From: Paraburkholderia flava
GTDB lineage: Bacteria; Pseudomonadota; Gammaproteobacteria; Burkholderiales; Burkholderiaceae
DNA: 64,000 nucleotides
Assembly: GCF_004359985.1 (NCBI RefSeq)
Contig: NZ_SMRO01000005.1
Coordinates: forward strand, 109,084 to 173,083
Reading direction: 5' to 3'
A program made the translations under genes and the position numbers. This document shows, one piece after another, positions 55,780 through 64,000 of this stretch. The notes below the pieces were generated by a model, which saw nothing but the letters and a program-made list of their open reading frames with translations, was not told where the DNA came from and did not search any database. How positions within the stretch are numbered: position 1 is the first letter of the stretch; each line of letters opens with the position of its first letter.

Positions 55780-55941
55780 CTATTTGTTGTCGCGCGACGC
55801 CTGTTCGCGGGACGCGGGTCCGCGCGATGCCTTTTTCTTTCCCGACGACGTCCACACCACGATGAAAATCAGCAGCCCCAGCGCAAGAAGCGATTCGAGC
55901 GCGAACATGAGCATCGGGTATTCGTCGAGCAGATCAGACAT
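55780..55941 (-). CDS. small single-pass membrane protein
   Basis: 53 residues: an acidic start (MSDLLDEYP), one transmembrane helix (about 9-31) and a Lys/Arg/Ser-rich tail (SSGKKKASRGPASREQ) likely on the cytoplasmic side. No family recognised. Its start codon is only 28 bp from the divergent mltA start, so each gene's 5' signals must lie inside or next to the other. Coding status is supported by composition only. Confidence 0.55.
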   Translation of the reverse strand: MSDLLDEYPMLMFALESLLALGLLIFIVVWTSSGKKKASRGPASREQASRDNK

Positions 55942-55969
55942 GGCAGTTTCCATCAAGAGCGAACATTGT

Positions 55970-57088
55970 ATGCGTATTTTTCGGCGCGCTGCCGCATGGG
56001 CGGGAGCGGTGTCGATCGCGGTGCTGCTTGCCGCGTGCGGTGGGCGCGAAGCGGTGCGGCCCGTTAGTCCGCCGACCGGCGCGGCGATCATCCCCGGGCA
56101 GATTGCGCCCGCGCGTCTGACGCAGGTGGAGTGGCAACAGGTGCCGGGCTGGCAGGACGATTCGCTGATCGGTGCGACGGCGGCACTGCGGCAGAACTGC
56201 GTGCGGCTCGCGCGTCAGGCGAACTGGCAGCGCGCGTGCGCGGCGGCGAGCCAGCTTGATGACCTCGACGTTGCAGGCGCGCGGACCTATTTCGAAACTT
56301 ACTTCGCGCCGTTTCAGCTTGCTAACAGTGACGGCACGCTCGACGGTCTCGTGACCGGCTACTACGAGCCGCTGCTGCGCGGCTCGCGCACGCGTCACGG
56401 TGTGTATCAGACGGCGCTGTATCGCTGGCCGTCCGGCTATCGGACGGGCACGGCGCTGCCGTCGCGCGCGCAGCTCGAGCGCTCCGGCGTGCTGAACGGC
56501 AACGAACTCGTGTGGGTCGACGATCCGATCGAAGCGTTCTTTCTGCAGGTGCAAGGCTCCGGGCGTGTCGTGATGGAGGACGGCAGCGTGATGCGTGTCG
56601 GCTTCGGCGGGACCAATAACCAGCCGTACCGGTCGATCGGCCGCTGGCTGCTCGATCGCGGCGAATTGACGCCGTCTCAGGCGACGATGCAGGGCATCAA
56701 GGCATGGGCGCGCGCGAATCCGACGCGGGTCGATGGGCTGCTCGATACGAACCCACGCTTCGTGTTCTTCCGCGAGATGTCCCCGGAAGCGGCGCCCGGC
56801 GGCGGCGCGGATGGTCCGATCGGCGCGCTCGGCGTACCGCTGACACCTGAGCGTTCGATTGCGGTCGACCCTTCGTCGATTCCGCTCGGTACGCCGGTGT
56901 TTCTGCAGACCACGCGGCCACTGACCAATCAACCGATGAATCGCCTCGTGTTCGCCCAGGATACCGGCTCGGCGATCAAGGGCGGCGTGCGTGCCGATTA
57001 CTTCTGGGGACTCGGCGACGATGCGGGCGACCTGGCCGGCAAGATGAAACAGGCCGGCCGGATGTGGTTGCTGTTGCCTCGCTCGTGA
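55970..57088 (+). CDS. mltA: membrane-bound lytic murein transglycosylase A
   Basis: 372 residues. Lipoprotein signal with lipobox LLAAC at about residue 22, then the MltA double-psi barrel (LVTGYYEPLL..., WVDDPIEAFFLQVQGSG) and the C-terminal 3D domain with catalytic Asp in FAQDTGSAIKG. It cleaves peptidoglycan glycan strands from the outer-membrane inner face. Start at 55970; an in-frame ATG 10 codons upstream would overlap the divergent small gene's start. Confidence 0.95.
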   Translation: MRIFRRAAAWAGAVSIAVLLAACGGREAVRPVSPPTGAAIIPGQIAPARLTQVEWQQVPGWQDDSLIGATAALRQNCVRLARQANWQRACAAASQLDDLDVAGARTYFETYFAPFQLANSDGTLDGLVTGYYEPLLRGSRTRHGVYQTALYRWPSGYRTGTALPSRAQLERSGVLNGNELVWVDDPIEAFFLQVQGSGRVVMEDGSVMRVGFGGTNNQPYRSIGRWLLDRGELTPSQATMQGIKAWARANPTRVDGLLDTNPRFVFFREMSPEAAPGGGADGPIGALGVPLTPERSIAVDPSSIPLGTPVFLQTTRPLTNQPMNRLVFAQDTGSAIKGGVRADYFWGLGDDAGDLAGKMKQAGRMWLLLPRS

Positions 57089-57118
57089 TGTGACTCGGCG
57101 CGACGTGGTGCATGAGCT

Positions 57119-58423
57119 TCAGGCGTTCTTGTTGCGCTTGTCGATCACGCGTCTTGCCTTGCCCACCGATCGTTCGATCCCGTTGACCGCCAGAATGTTG
57201 ACCACCGCGCTTACGCCGATCAGTGACTTGATGTCGTAAGTGAGCGCGTGCCGGGCCGTGTCGAGCGCGGCGGTGTCGGGCGCGGTTTCCGGACATGGCT
57301 CGACGTTCAGCGTCAGCACGTCCAGCGGACCTTCCTTCGTCAGCACGATCTGATAGTGCGGCGCGAGTGCGTGCTGCTTCAATAGCAGCTCTTCGATCTG
57401 CGTCGGGAACACGTTCACGCCGCGCACGATCATCATGTCGTCCGAGCGGCCGGTGATCTTTTCCATCCGACGCATCGTGCGCGCAGTGCCCGGCAGCAGA
57501 CGCGTCAGATCGCGCGTGCGATAGCGGACGATCGGCAGCGCTTCCTTGGTCAGCGACGTGAACACCAGTTCGCCGAGTTCGCCGTCGGGCAATACCTCAC
57601 CCGTGTCGGGATCGATCACTTCGGGATAAAAGTGGTCTTCCCAGATGGTCGGACCGTCCTTGGTCTCCACGCATTCCGATGCGACTCCCGGCCCGATCAC
57701 TTCCGACAGACCGTAGATGTCGACCGCATCGATGCCCATCCGCTGTTCGATCGCGCGGCGCATGTCGTTGGTCCACGGCTCCGCGCCGAAGATGCCGGTG
57801 CGCAGCGAGCACGTTGCCGGGTCGATGCCCTGGCGTTCGAGTTCGTCGGCAATCGACAGCATGTAGCTCGGCGTCACCATGATGATGTCGGGCCGGAAAT
57901 CCTGGATCAGCTGCACCTGCTTCTCGGTCTGGCCGCCGCCGAACGGAATGACCGTGAGGCCTGCGCGTTCCGCGCCGTAGTGCGCACCGAGGCCGCCGGT
58001 GAAGAGGCCGTAGCCGTAGCTGATGTGCACCTTGTCGCCTGCACGTGCGCCCGCCGCGCGGATCGAACGTGCGACGAGGTTGGCCCATGTGTCGATGTCG
58101 CGTGCGGTGTAACCGACGACCGTCGGCTTGCCGGTCGTACCCGACGACGCGTGAATGCGTGAGATACGCTCCTGCGGCACCGCGAACATCCCAAACGGGT
58201 AGTTGTCGCGCAGATCTTTTTTCGTCGTGAACGGGAAACGCGACAGATCGGCGAGCGAATGCAACTCCGACGGATGCACGCCAGCCTCGTCGAATTTGCT
58301 TCGATACACCGGCGAGTTTTCGTAGGCGTGCGCGAGCGACCATTTCAGTCGTTCGAGCTGCAGCGCGGCGAGCTCGTCGCGGCTCGCCGTTTCGATCGGC
58401 TCGAGCGGGAGCGGGGTGGTCAT
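57119..58423 (-). CDS. paaK: phenylacetate-CoA ligase
   Basis: 434 residues, adenylate-forming enzyme of the PaaK family: ATP-binding SSGTTGKPTVVGYT, YGLSEVIGPG and the C-terminal domain starting at ITGRSDDMMI. Converts phenylacetate, ATP and CoA to phenylacetyl-CoA, the entry step of the paa pathway. Last gene of the minus-strand paa run. Confidence 0.97.
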   Translation of the reverse strand: MTTPLPLEPIETASRDELAALQLERLKWSLAHAYENSPVYRSKFDEAGVHPSELHSLADLSRFPFTTKKDLRDNYPFGMFAVPQERISRIHASSGTTGKPTVVGYTARDIDTWANLVARSIRAAGARAGDKVHISYGYGLFTGGLGAHYGAERAGLTVIPFGGGQTEKQVQLIQDFRPDIIMVTPSYMLSIADELERQGIDPATCSLRTGIFGAEPWTNDMRRAIEQRMGIDAVDIYGLSEVIGPGVASECVETKDGPTIWEDHFYPEVIDPDTGEVLPDGELGELVFTSLTKEALPIVRYRTRDLTRLLPGTARTMRRMEKITGRSDDMMIVRGVNVFPTQIEELLLKQHALAPHYQIVLTKEGPLDVLTLNVEPCPETAPDTAALDTARHALTYDIKSLIGVSAVVNILAVNGIERSVGKARRVIDKRNKNA

Positions 58424-58463
58424 CGATGTCTCCTTCTTTTTTATCGGAACGCGGTGCGGGCGA

Positions 58464-58928
58464 CTAGCTTTCCTGCGATGGAATCACGGTGCCGCGAATT
58501 TGAGCGGACTTGCCGCGGAACATTGCGACGACTTCACGGGCCCGGTTGGTCACACGAATATCGTAGATGCCGTTGCGCCCGCTCAATGTCTGCTCGACCG
58601 CTTCTGCAGTCAGCATGTCGCCGCCCGACACCGGGCGCAGGAATTCGATCGAACAACCGGACGCGACCGTATTGATGTTGTACGAGTTGCACGCGAACGC
58701 GAAGGTGGAATCGGCGAGCGTGAAGATCAGGCCGCCGTGGCAGATCTCGTGACCGTTCAGGAAGTCGCTGCGCACCGTCATCTGCATGCGCGCATAGCCG
58801 GGGCGTACTTCTTGCAGTTCCATGCCGAGCGCGCGGCTGCAGCGGTCGGCGTCGTACATGGTCTGCGCGGTGGCGCGCGCGAGTTCGTCGGGTGTCATCG
58901 CGGAAGGGTCTTGGGTTTGCGTCGACAT
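58464..58928 (-). CDS. paaI: hydroxyphenylacetyl-CoA thioesterase PaaI
   Basis: 154 residues, hotdog fold. The catalytic region NGHEICHGGLIFTLADSTFA is typical of PaaI, which releases CoA from dead-end hydroxyphenylacetyl-CoA. Start at 58928, one base after the paaG stop, 35 nt before paaK. Confidence 0.95.
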   Translation of the reverse strand: MSTQTQDPSAMTPDELARATAQTMYDADRCSRALGMELQEVRPGYARMQMTVRSDFLNGHEICHGGLIFTLADSTFAFACNSYNINTVASGCSIEFLRPVSGGDMLTAEAVEQTLSGRNGIYDIRVTNRAREVVAMFRGKSAQIRGTVIPSQES

Positions 58929-58929
58929 G

Positions 58930-59721
58930 TCAGCGTCCTTCGAAGCGCGGCGCGCGTTTTTCGACGAAGGCCTGCACGCCTTCCGCGTAGTCGTGCGACG
59001 CACCGAGTTCGCGCTGCAGATCGCGTTCGAGATCGAGTTGCTCGTCGAGCGTGTTCGTCGCACCCGCGCGCAACGCGCGCTTGATCGCGGCGATCGCGCG
59101 GGTGGGTTGCTGCGCGAGCTGGGTGGCGAGTTGGGCGGCTGTTGCGGAGAGTTCTGCATCGTCTACCGCGCGCCAGATCATGCCCCAGCGTTCGGCCTTT
59201 TCCGCATCGAGTTTCTCGCCGGTGAGCGCGAGTCCGAGTGCGCGCGCCATCCCGACGCGTTGCGGAAGAAACCACGTACCGCCCGAGTCGGGCACGAGGC
59301 CGATCTTCACGAACGCCTGAATGAAATTCGCGGAGCGTGCGGCGACGACCAGGTCGCATGCGAGCGCGAGGTTGGCGCCCGCGCCGGCGGCGGTGCCGTT
59401 CACTGCGGCGATCACCGGTAGCGGCAGCGCTTGCAGACGCCGGATCAGCGGATTGAAATGCGCGTCGATCAGATCGCCGAGATCGGTCATCGCGCCTGGC
59501 GTGAAGTCGAGATCCGCGAGATCCTGGCCCGCACAGAAGCCACGGCCCGCACCGGTGAGGATGAGCGCGCGGGTGCCTGCTGCTTCGACCTGGTCGAGCG
59601 CTTCGGCGAGTTCGCCATGCATCGCACGGGTGAAACTGTTGAGCTTGTCCGGGCGATTCAGCGTGACGGTCGCGACGCGCGTCGATGTGTCGATGGCGAC
59701 CTGGATCGTTTCGTAGGGCAT
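58930..59721 (-). CDS. paaG: ring-1,2-epoxyphenylacetyl-CoA isomerase (oxepin-CoA forming)
   Basis: 263 residues, crotonase fold, with GRGFCAGQDLADL oxyanion-hole segment and LPVIAAVNGTAAGAG. PaaG isomerises the ring epoxide to oxepin-CoA. Start at 59721 (MPYETIQVA), with AGGAGAAG upstream. Confidence 0.92.
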   Translation of the reverse strand: MPYETIQVAIDTSTRVATVTLNRPDKLNSFTRAMHGELAEALDQVEAAGTRALILTGAGRGFCAGQDLADLDFTPGAMTDLGDLIDAHFNPLIRRLQALPLPVIAAVNGTAAGAGANLALACDLVVAARSANFIQAFVKIGLVPDSGGTWFLPQRVGMARALGLALTGEKLDAEKAERWGMIWRAVDDAELSATAAQLATQLAQQPTRAIAAIKRALRAGATNTLDEQLDLERDLQRELGASHDYAEGVQAFVEKRAPRFEGR

Positions 59722-59759
59722 GTTTTTGTCTTCTCCTCGGCGGGGCGTGTGCGCGTTGT

Positions 59760-60962
59760 TCAGACTCGTTCGATCACGAGCGCGATGCCCTGGCCGACGC
59801 CGATGCACATCGTGCACAGCGCGAAGCGGCCGTTGCTGCGCTCCAGTTGATACAGCGCGGTCGTGACGAGCCGTGCGCCCGATGCGCCGAGCGGATGCCC
59901 CAACGCGATGGCACCGCCGTTCGGATTGACGCGCGGATCGTCGTCGCGCAAACCGAGCGCGCGCAGCACGGCAAGCCCCTGCGATGCGAACGCTTCGTTC
60001 AGTTCAATGACGTCGAACTGCTCGAGCTTCATGTTCAGCTGGGCCAGCAGCTTTTGCGTTGCGGGCGCGGGGCCGATGCCCATGATGCGCGGTTCGACCC
60101 CGGCTGTCGCCATGCCGAGCACGCGAGCGCGGCGGCGCAGGCCGTATTGGTCAGTCGCCGCGTCATTCGCGAGCAGCAGAGCGCATGCGCCATCGTTCAC
60201 GCCGGACGCGTTGCCGGCCGTCACGGTGCCGTCGGCGCGCACGATGCTCTTTAGCTTCGCGAGCGCGTCGAGCGACGTTTCGCGCGGATGCTCGTCGAGC
60301 GTGACGCGTAGCGGGTCGCCTTTTTTCTGCGCGATCTCGACAGCAACGATCTCTTCGGCGAGCCGGCCTTCGCGCTGCGCCGCTGCCGCTTTCTGCTGAC
60401 TGCGCATCGCGAACGCGTCCTGATCGGCCCGCGAAACACCGAATTCGACCGCGACGTTTTCCGCGGTTTCGGGCATCGAATCGATGCCGTAGTCGCGTTT
60501 CATCAGCGGATTGACGAAGCGCCAACCGATGGTCGTATCGTGAATGTCGGCCTGACGCGAGAAAGCGGACGTCGCCTTGCCCATCACGAACGGTGCGCGC
60601 GTCATGCTTTCGACACCGCCCGCGATCATCAGACGCGCTTCGCCGGCCTTGATCGCGCGTGCGGCTGTGCCGATCGCGTCCATGCCGGAGCCGCACAGGC
60701 GGTTGATCGTGGCTCCTGGCACGTCGATCGGCAAGCCGGCCAGCAACGTGGACATCCGCGCGACGTTGCGGTTGTCTTCGCCTGCCTGGTTCGCGCAACC
60801 ATAGATGACGTCGTCGAGCGTGCGCCAGTCGACGCCAGGGTTGCGCGCGGCCAGCGCCTTGAGCGGGACGGCGCCGAGGTCGTCGGCGCGCACGTCTTTC
60901 AGGGCGCCGCCGTAGCGGCCGAACGGGGTGCGAATCGCATCGCAGATAAAGGCGTCGGTCAT
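59760..60962 (-). CDS. paaJ: 3-oxoadipyl-CoA/3-oxo-5,6-dehydrosuberyl-CoA thiolase
   Basis: 400 residues. Nucleophile Cys in NRLCGSGMDAI, His in ALGHPLGASGAR and the second Cys in CTMCIGVGQG. Cleaves the ring-opened and final CoA intermediates of phenylacetate breakdown. The closely related pcaF of the beta-ketoadipate route cannot be told apart by sequence; the paa context favours paaJ. Confidence 0.93.
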   Translation of the reverse strand: MTDAFICDAIRTPFGRYGGALKDVRADDLGAVPLKALAARNPGVDWRTLDDVIYGCANQAGEDNRNVARMSTLLAGLPIDVPGATINRLCGSGMDAIGTAARAIKAGEARLMIAGGVESMTRAPFVMGKATSAFSRQADIHDTTIGWRFVNPLMKRDYGIDSMPETAENVAVEFGVSRADQDAFAMRSQQKAAAAQREGRLAEEIVAVEIAQKKGDPLRVTLDEHPRETSLDALAKLKSIVRADGTVTAGNASGVNDGACALLLANDAATDQYGLRRRARVLGMATAGVEPRIMGIGPAPATQKLLAQLNMKLEQFDVIELNEAFASQGLAVLRALGLRDDDPRVNPNGGAIALGHPLGASGARLVTTALYQLERSNGRFALCTMCIGVGQGIALVIERV

Positions 60963-61071
60963 GTCGTGTTCCTGCGTCGAGCCAGGTGACGGTAGTCGTT
61001 CATCAGGCTCATGTTATTCGGAGGGCTGCCCGGGTTCCATCCGGCCAAACGGCATAGTCTGTCCGGCCGAC

Positions 61072-62763
61072 TTATGCCGATGCCGACACCGGTTCAACAT
61101 GGACGCGACTCTGAACGACACGGAAACGGCTCGCGACGAAGGCGGCATCGGCAAGCGCGGCATTCGCGGCGGGGTTTGCACCGGTGCCGTGAAAGTCGGA
61201 GAACGCAGCAGACTGATTGACGAAAACGCCGCCGGTCAGATTGATCGACAACGCAACGCCGCCGCGAACCGATGCTTCATGTGCGGCTTCGATGACGGCA
61301 TCGTCGGTGCTGTAAACCGATAGCGTCAGGGCGCCGTGTTCGGCGGCGATCGAGCCGGCGAGGTCGAGCGATTGAGCGGTGGAATCGGTGGCGATGACGA
61401 ACGAGATCGGGCCGAACCATTCGCGCGTGAACTGGCTGGCGTCGGTGGCGGCGTCGAGCTTCAGCACGAGCGGCGTGCGGACGCGCGCGCCGACGAAGGC
61501 CGGGTGTTCGAGCTCATGGCTGTCGACCAGGACGGTGCCGAGCTTGCGGGCTTCGTCGATGCGGTGCGTGACACCGTCGTTCTGGATCGCGCCGAGCAGC
61601 TCGACGGCACGGGCTGGGTCCGCGACCAGCTTCTGCACCGCGCCAGCGATCGCATCGGCGACTGCGTCGAAGCCGAGCACACCTTCGGGTGTGCGGATGC
61701 CGTCGTGCGGGACGTAGATGTTTTGCGGCGCGGTACACATCTGGCCCGAGTACAGCGCAAGCGAGAAAGCGATATTGCGCGCGACTGCCTTGATGTCGTC
61801 GGCCGAGTCGATGACGATCTGGTTGACGCCGGCTTTCTCGGTGAAGACCTGCGCCTGGTGCGCATGGCGTTCGAGCCAGGTGCCGTTCTGCGTGCTGCCG
61901 GTGAAATCGATGAGTTTGATTTGCGGACGCAGCGCGAGATCCTGGACGAGCGCGCCGTCATTAGGTTCGGTCGCGAGAAGCGTCACGACGTTCGGATCGA
62001 AACCGGCTTCGCGCAGGACATCGCGTGCGATGCGGACGGTGACCGCAAGCGGCAGGATCGCGCCCGGATGCGGCTTGACGATCACCGTGTTGCCCGTGGC
62101 CAGATCGGCGAAGAGGCCGGGATAGCTGTTCCACGTCGGGAATGTGCAGCAACCGAGGACAAGGCCGGTGCCGCGCGGCACGACCGTGTAGCGCTTTTTC
62201 ATCGCGAGCGGCGGGTTTTTGCCTTGCGGCTTTTCCCAGTGTGCGTTCGTCGGCACCCGGCGCAGCTGGTCCCACGCGTAGGCGATGGCTTCGAGCGCGC
62301 GGTCCTGTGCATGAGGGCCGCCAGCCTGAAACGCCATCATGAATGCCTGACCAGTCGTGTGCATCACGCTGTAACCGATCTCGAAGCTTGCGCGATTCAC
62401 GCGCGAAAGAATTTCGAGACATACGCCGGCCCATGCTTGCGGGCCAGCCGCGCGCCATGTGCGCTGCGCATGCTCGGCGGCTGCGATCAGCGTGTTGGGA
62501 TCGGCTTTCGGGTAGCGGATGCCGAGCGGAAAGCCGAAGGGGGAGACTTCCGCGCCGATGGTTTCGTCGGTGCCGGGCTGGTCGAGTTCGAAGGGCTTGT
62601 CCAGATGGGCTTTGAACGCCGCTTCGCCGTCCGCATTCGCGGTTTCCCCGTACACTTTCGGACTGGGCATTTCGGCGAACGGGCTCCAGTAGCCGCGCGT
62701 TTCGATGGCGGCGAGCGCCTTGTGCAACGTGTCTTCGTGTTTCGTGAACAGAGGATGGGTCAT
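61072..62763 (-). CDS. paaN: phenylacetic acid degradation protein PaaN (aldehyde dehydrogenase type)
   Basis: 563 residues, aldehyde dehydrogenase superfamily. It matches the stand-alone PaaN family in size and in its N-terminus (HPLFTKHEDTLHKALAA). It has no C-terminal MaoC hydratase domain, unlike the fused E. coli PaaZ, so the ring-opening hydratase must be encoded elsewhere. Probably oxidises the open-chain semialdehyde. First gene of the minus-strand paa run, 53 bp from the palindromic operator. Confidence 0.9.
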   Translation of the reverse strand: MTHPLFTKHEDTLHKALAAIETRGYWSPFAEMPSPKVYGETANADGEAAFKAHLDKPFELDQPGTDETIGAEVSPFGFPLGIRYPKADPNTLIAAAEHAQRTWRAAGPQAWAGVCLEILSRVNRASFEIGYSVMHTTGQAFMMAFQAGGPHAQDRALEAIAYAWDQLRRVPTNAHWEKPQGKNPPLAMKKRYTVVPRGTGLVLGCCTFPTWNSYPGLFADLATGNTVIVKPHPGAILPLAVTVRIARDVLREAGFDPNVVTLLATEPNDGALVQDLALRPQIKLIDFTGSTQNGTWLERHAHQAQVFTEKAGVNQIVIDSADDIKAVARNIAFSLALYSGQMCTAPQNIYVPHDGIRTPEGVLGFDAVADAIAGAVQKLVADPARAVELLGAIQNDGVTHRIDEARKLGTVLVDSHELEHPAFVGARVRTPLVLKLDAATDASQFTREWFGPISFVIATDSTAQSLDLAGSIAAEHGALTLSVYSTDDAVIEAAHEASVRGGVALSINLTGGVFVNQSAAFSDFHGTGANPAANAALADAAFVASRFRVVQSRVHVEPVSASA

Positions 62764-62812
62764 GACAGAAGGAATGCTGAACAGGAGTTTGGGGAAGTCT
62801 TGCCGAATAATT

Positions 62813-62828
62813 AACCGACCGGTTGGTT
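62813..62828. promoter_or_regulatory. PaaR-type operator palindrome
   Basis: AACCGACC/GGTTGGTT is a 16-bp palindrome with one mismatch, between the divergent paaN and crotonase genes. On the minus strand it lies between a -35-like TTGCCA and an AT-rich -10 region. Sequence and place agree with the known TetR-family PaaR control of paa genes in betaproteobacteria. Confidence 0.7.
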
Positions 62829-62913
62829 GGCAAATGTTAGCATCGATTGAATAGCCTGCGCGAAGTGTTTTTCGTGCGCGTTCTCGTTCACTTATACAAA
62901 TCAAGGAGCACTC

Positions 62914-63690
62914 ATGACGTACGAAAACATCCTGGTCGAGACCCGCGGTCGCGTCGGCCTGGTGACGTTGAATCGTCCGAAGGCGTTGAACGCGCTGAAC
63001 GATGCGTTGATGGACGAGCTGGGCACCGCGCTCAAGGCCTTCGATGCCGACGACAATATTGGCGCGATCGTTGTGACCGGTAGCGAGAAGGCGTTTGCTG
63101 CGGGCGCGGATATCGGAATGATGGCGACCTACAGCTACATGGACGTGTACAAGGGTGACTACATCACGCGCAATTGGGAGACGGTTCGGACGATTCGCAA
63201 ACCGATCATTGCCGCGGTCGCGGGCTTCGCGCTGGGCGGCGGCTGCGAACTGGCGATGATGTGCGACATCATCCTCGCCGCGGACACGGCGAAGTTCGGC
63301 CAACCCGAAATCAAGCTCGGCATCATGCCGGGGGCGGGCGGCACTCAGCGTCTGCCGCGCGCTGTTTCGAAAGCGAAGGCGATGGATATGTGTCTGACCG
63401 CGCGCTTCATGGATGCCGCTGAGGCTGAGCGAGCGGGACTGGTGTCGCGGGTGATTCCGGCGGCGTCGCTGATCGATGAAGCTATTGCTGCCGCATCGAC
63501 GATCGCAGAGTTTCCGCTGCCGGCGGTGATGATGGTGAAAGAGTCCGTGAATCGTGCCTACGAGAGCACGTTAGCCGAGGGCGTGCATTTCGAGCGCCGC
63601 CTGTTCCATTCGCTGTTCGCCACCGAGGATCAAAAAGAAGGGATGGCGGCGTTCGTCGAGAAGCGTAAGGCGGTCTTTAAGCATCGCTAG
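62914..63690 (+). CDS. enoyl-CoA hydratase/isomerase (PaaF-like)
   Basis: 258 residues, crotonase fold. Oxyanion-hole segments [12 protein letters not shown] and [15 protein letters not shown], and both catalytic Glu (in GCELAM and [14 protein letters not shown]), as in true hydratases; PaaF hydrates dehydroadipyl-CoA. AAGGAG precedes the ATG. Divergent from paaN across the PaaR-like box, so probably induced with it. Its stop is 9 bp before the first rRNA promoter. Confidence 0.9.
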   Translation: MTYENILVETRGRVGLVTLNRPKALNALNDALMDELGTALKAFDADDNIGAIVVTGSEKAFAAGADIGMMATYSYMDVYKGDYITRNWETVRTIRKPIIAAVAGFALGGGCELAMMCDIILAADTAKFGQPEIKLGIMPGAGGTQRLPRAVSKAKAMDMCLTARFMDAAEAERAGLVSRVIPAASLIDEAIAAASTIAEFPLPAVMMVKESVNRAYESTLAEGVHFERRLFHSLFATEDQKEGMAAFVEKRKAVFKHR

Positions 63691-63699
63691 AAATAACGC

Positions 63700-63728
63700 T
63701 TGCAAGGCGCGGGGCAGGTGACTAGAAT
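63700..63728 (+). promoter_or_regulatory. rRNA operon promoter P1
   Basis: TTGCAA (63700-63705) and TAGAAT (63723-63728), 17 bp apart, followed by a GC-rich discriminator (TGCGGAC...). Placed about 270 bp before the window end, upstream of the rRNA leader. Confidence 0.7.
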
Positions 63729-63831
63729 TGCGGACTTTCGCGCTTCGGTAAGCGGGGTGCGGAAGGCGGGAGAGCCAGCAATGGCGGGGATTTCCGGGCG
63801 GGCAGGTCAGCAGGAAGAAGTGATAAACCTG

Positions 63832-63860
63832 TTGACGAGCGAACGGAAAGTCTTCATAAT
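63832..63860 (+). promoter_or_regulatory. rRNA operon promoter P2
   Basis: TTGACG (63832-63837) and CATAAT (63855-63860), 17 bp apart, 132 bp downstream of P1. Expected start near 63867. Confidence 0.75.
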
Positions 63861-63866
63861 CTCGTT

Positions 63867-64000
63867 TCTCTGCTGCATGGCGGCAGACGCGGAGTGAGCT
63901 GGTGGTGGTAGCGCTGGTTTGCGACGTGAACGATCTTTAAAAACTAACAGCCGATAAGTGTGGGCGCTCGATGGCAAGGCGAACTCTGGATGCAAGTCTG
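63867..64000 (+). ncRNA. rRNA operon leader with boxA (16S gene starts beyond the edge)
   Basis: GATCTTTAAAAACT (63932-63945) is the boxA antitermination signal, and the following AACAGCCGATAAGTGTGGGC is the leader block that precedes 16S rRNA in Burkholderia-type genomes. The mature 16S sequence itself is not reached. The transcript continues out of the window. Confidence 0.85.

Noticed and set aside
1..64000. CRISPR arrays, IS elements and tRNA genes
   Set aside because: I looked for regularly spaced repeats, transposase motifs and tRNA-like cloverleaf blocks and saw none; a dedicated search program was not available.

Overview
This 64 kb window is high-GC chromosomal DNA from a Burkholderia sensu lato type betaproteobacterium (Burkholderia, Paraburkholderia or a close relative). 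The evidence is gene content and order: hemA-prfA-prmC-grxD-ubiX, rpe-gph-trpEGDC, a beta-proteobacterial 16-strand porin, a paa (phenylacetate) cluster with a TetR-type palindromic box, and an rrn leader at the right edge. The genus is an inference. I see no tRNA genes, insertion sequences, integrases, phage structural modules or CRISPR arrays.

Layout. 0-5 kb: a YegD-like Hsp70, a cold-shock gene with a long leader, an APC permease and a DODA-type dioxygenase. 4.8-9.3 kb: the ubiX/grxD/prmC/prfA/hemA housekeeping block. 9.7-13.1 kb: a small membrane protein, an aminopeptidase P-type peptidase, an isochorismatase-like hydrolase and a HAD hydrolase. 13.1-16.9 kb: a small catabolic operon (cupin dioxygenase, MFS importer, SDR, IclR regulator) with a long inverted repeat upstream and a decayed copy of the iclR tail downstream. 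17-20.5 kb: an AsmA/DUF748-like protein, EttA and a secreted DUF3761-like protein. 20.6-26.6 kb: the ugpBAEC glycerol-3-phosphate-type ABC importer, divergent from a porin. 26.6-30.9 kb: an EmrAB-OMF tripartite efflux operon.

31.6-41.6 kb is the most unusual part. Eight tightly packed genes on one strand encode an adenylation-carrier-reductase (A-T-R) megasynthase, an aldo/keto reductase, a sulfotransferase-like P-loop protein, an HK97-fold capsid/encapsulin-like shell protein, an MFS exporter, an APS kinase, a DAO-family FAD oxidase and an exported BON-like protein. This reads as a natural-product pathway with its own protein nanocompartment and its own PAPS supply. The product and the cargo are unknown. 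It resembles the loosely defined class of biosynthetic-cluster ('natural product') encapsulins.

41.6-49.4 kb: YchF, a UbiH/COQ6-family hydroxylase, DsbC, an M61 peptidase with PDZ domain, azoreductase, uracil-DNA glycosylase and a CYTH protein. 49.4-55.1 kb: rpe-gph-trpL-trpEGDC, with a clear Trp-codon leader peptide and attenuator between gph and trpE. 55.4-57.1 kb: apaG, a 53-residue membrane protein and mltA. 57.1-63.7 kb: phenylacetate genes paaN-paaJ-paaG-paaI-paaK on the minus strand, with a divergent crotonase and a PaaR-like palindrome between them. 63.7-64.0 kb: tandem rRNA promoters and the boxA leader; the 16S rRNA gene should begin just outside the window.
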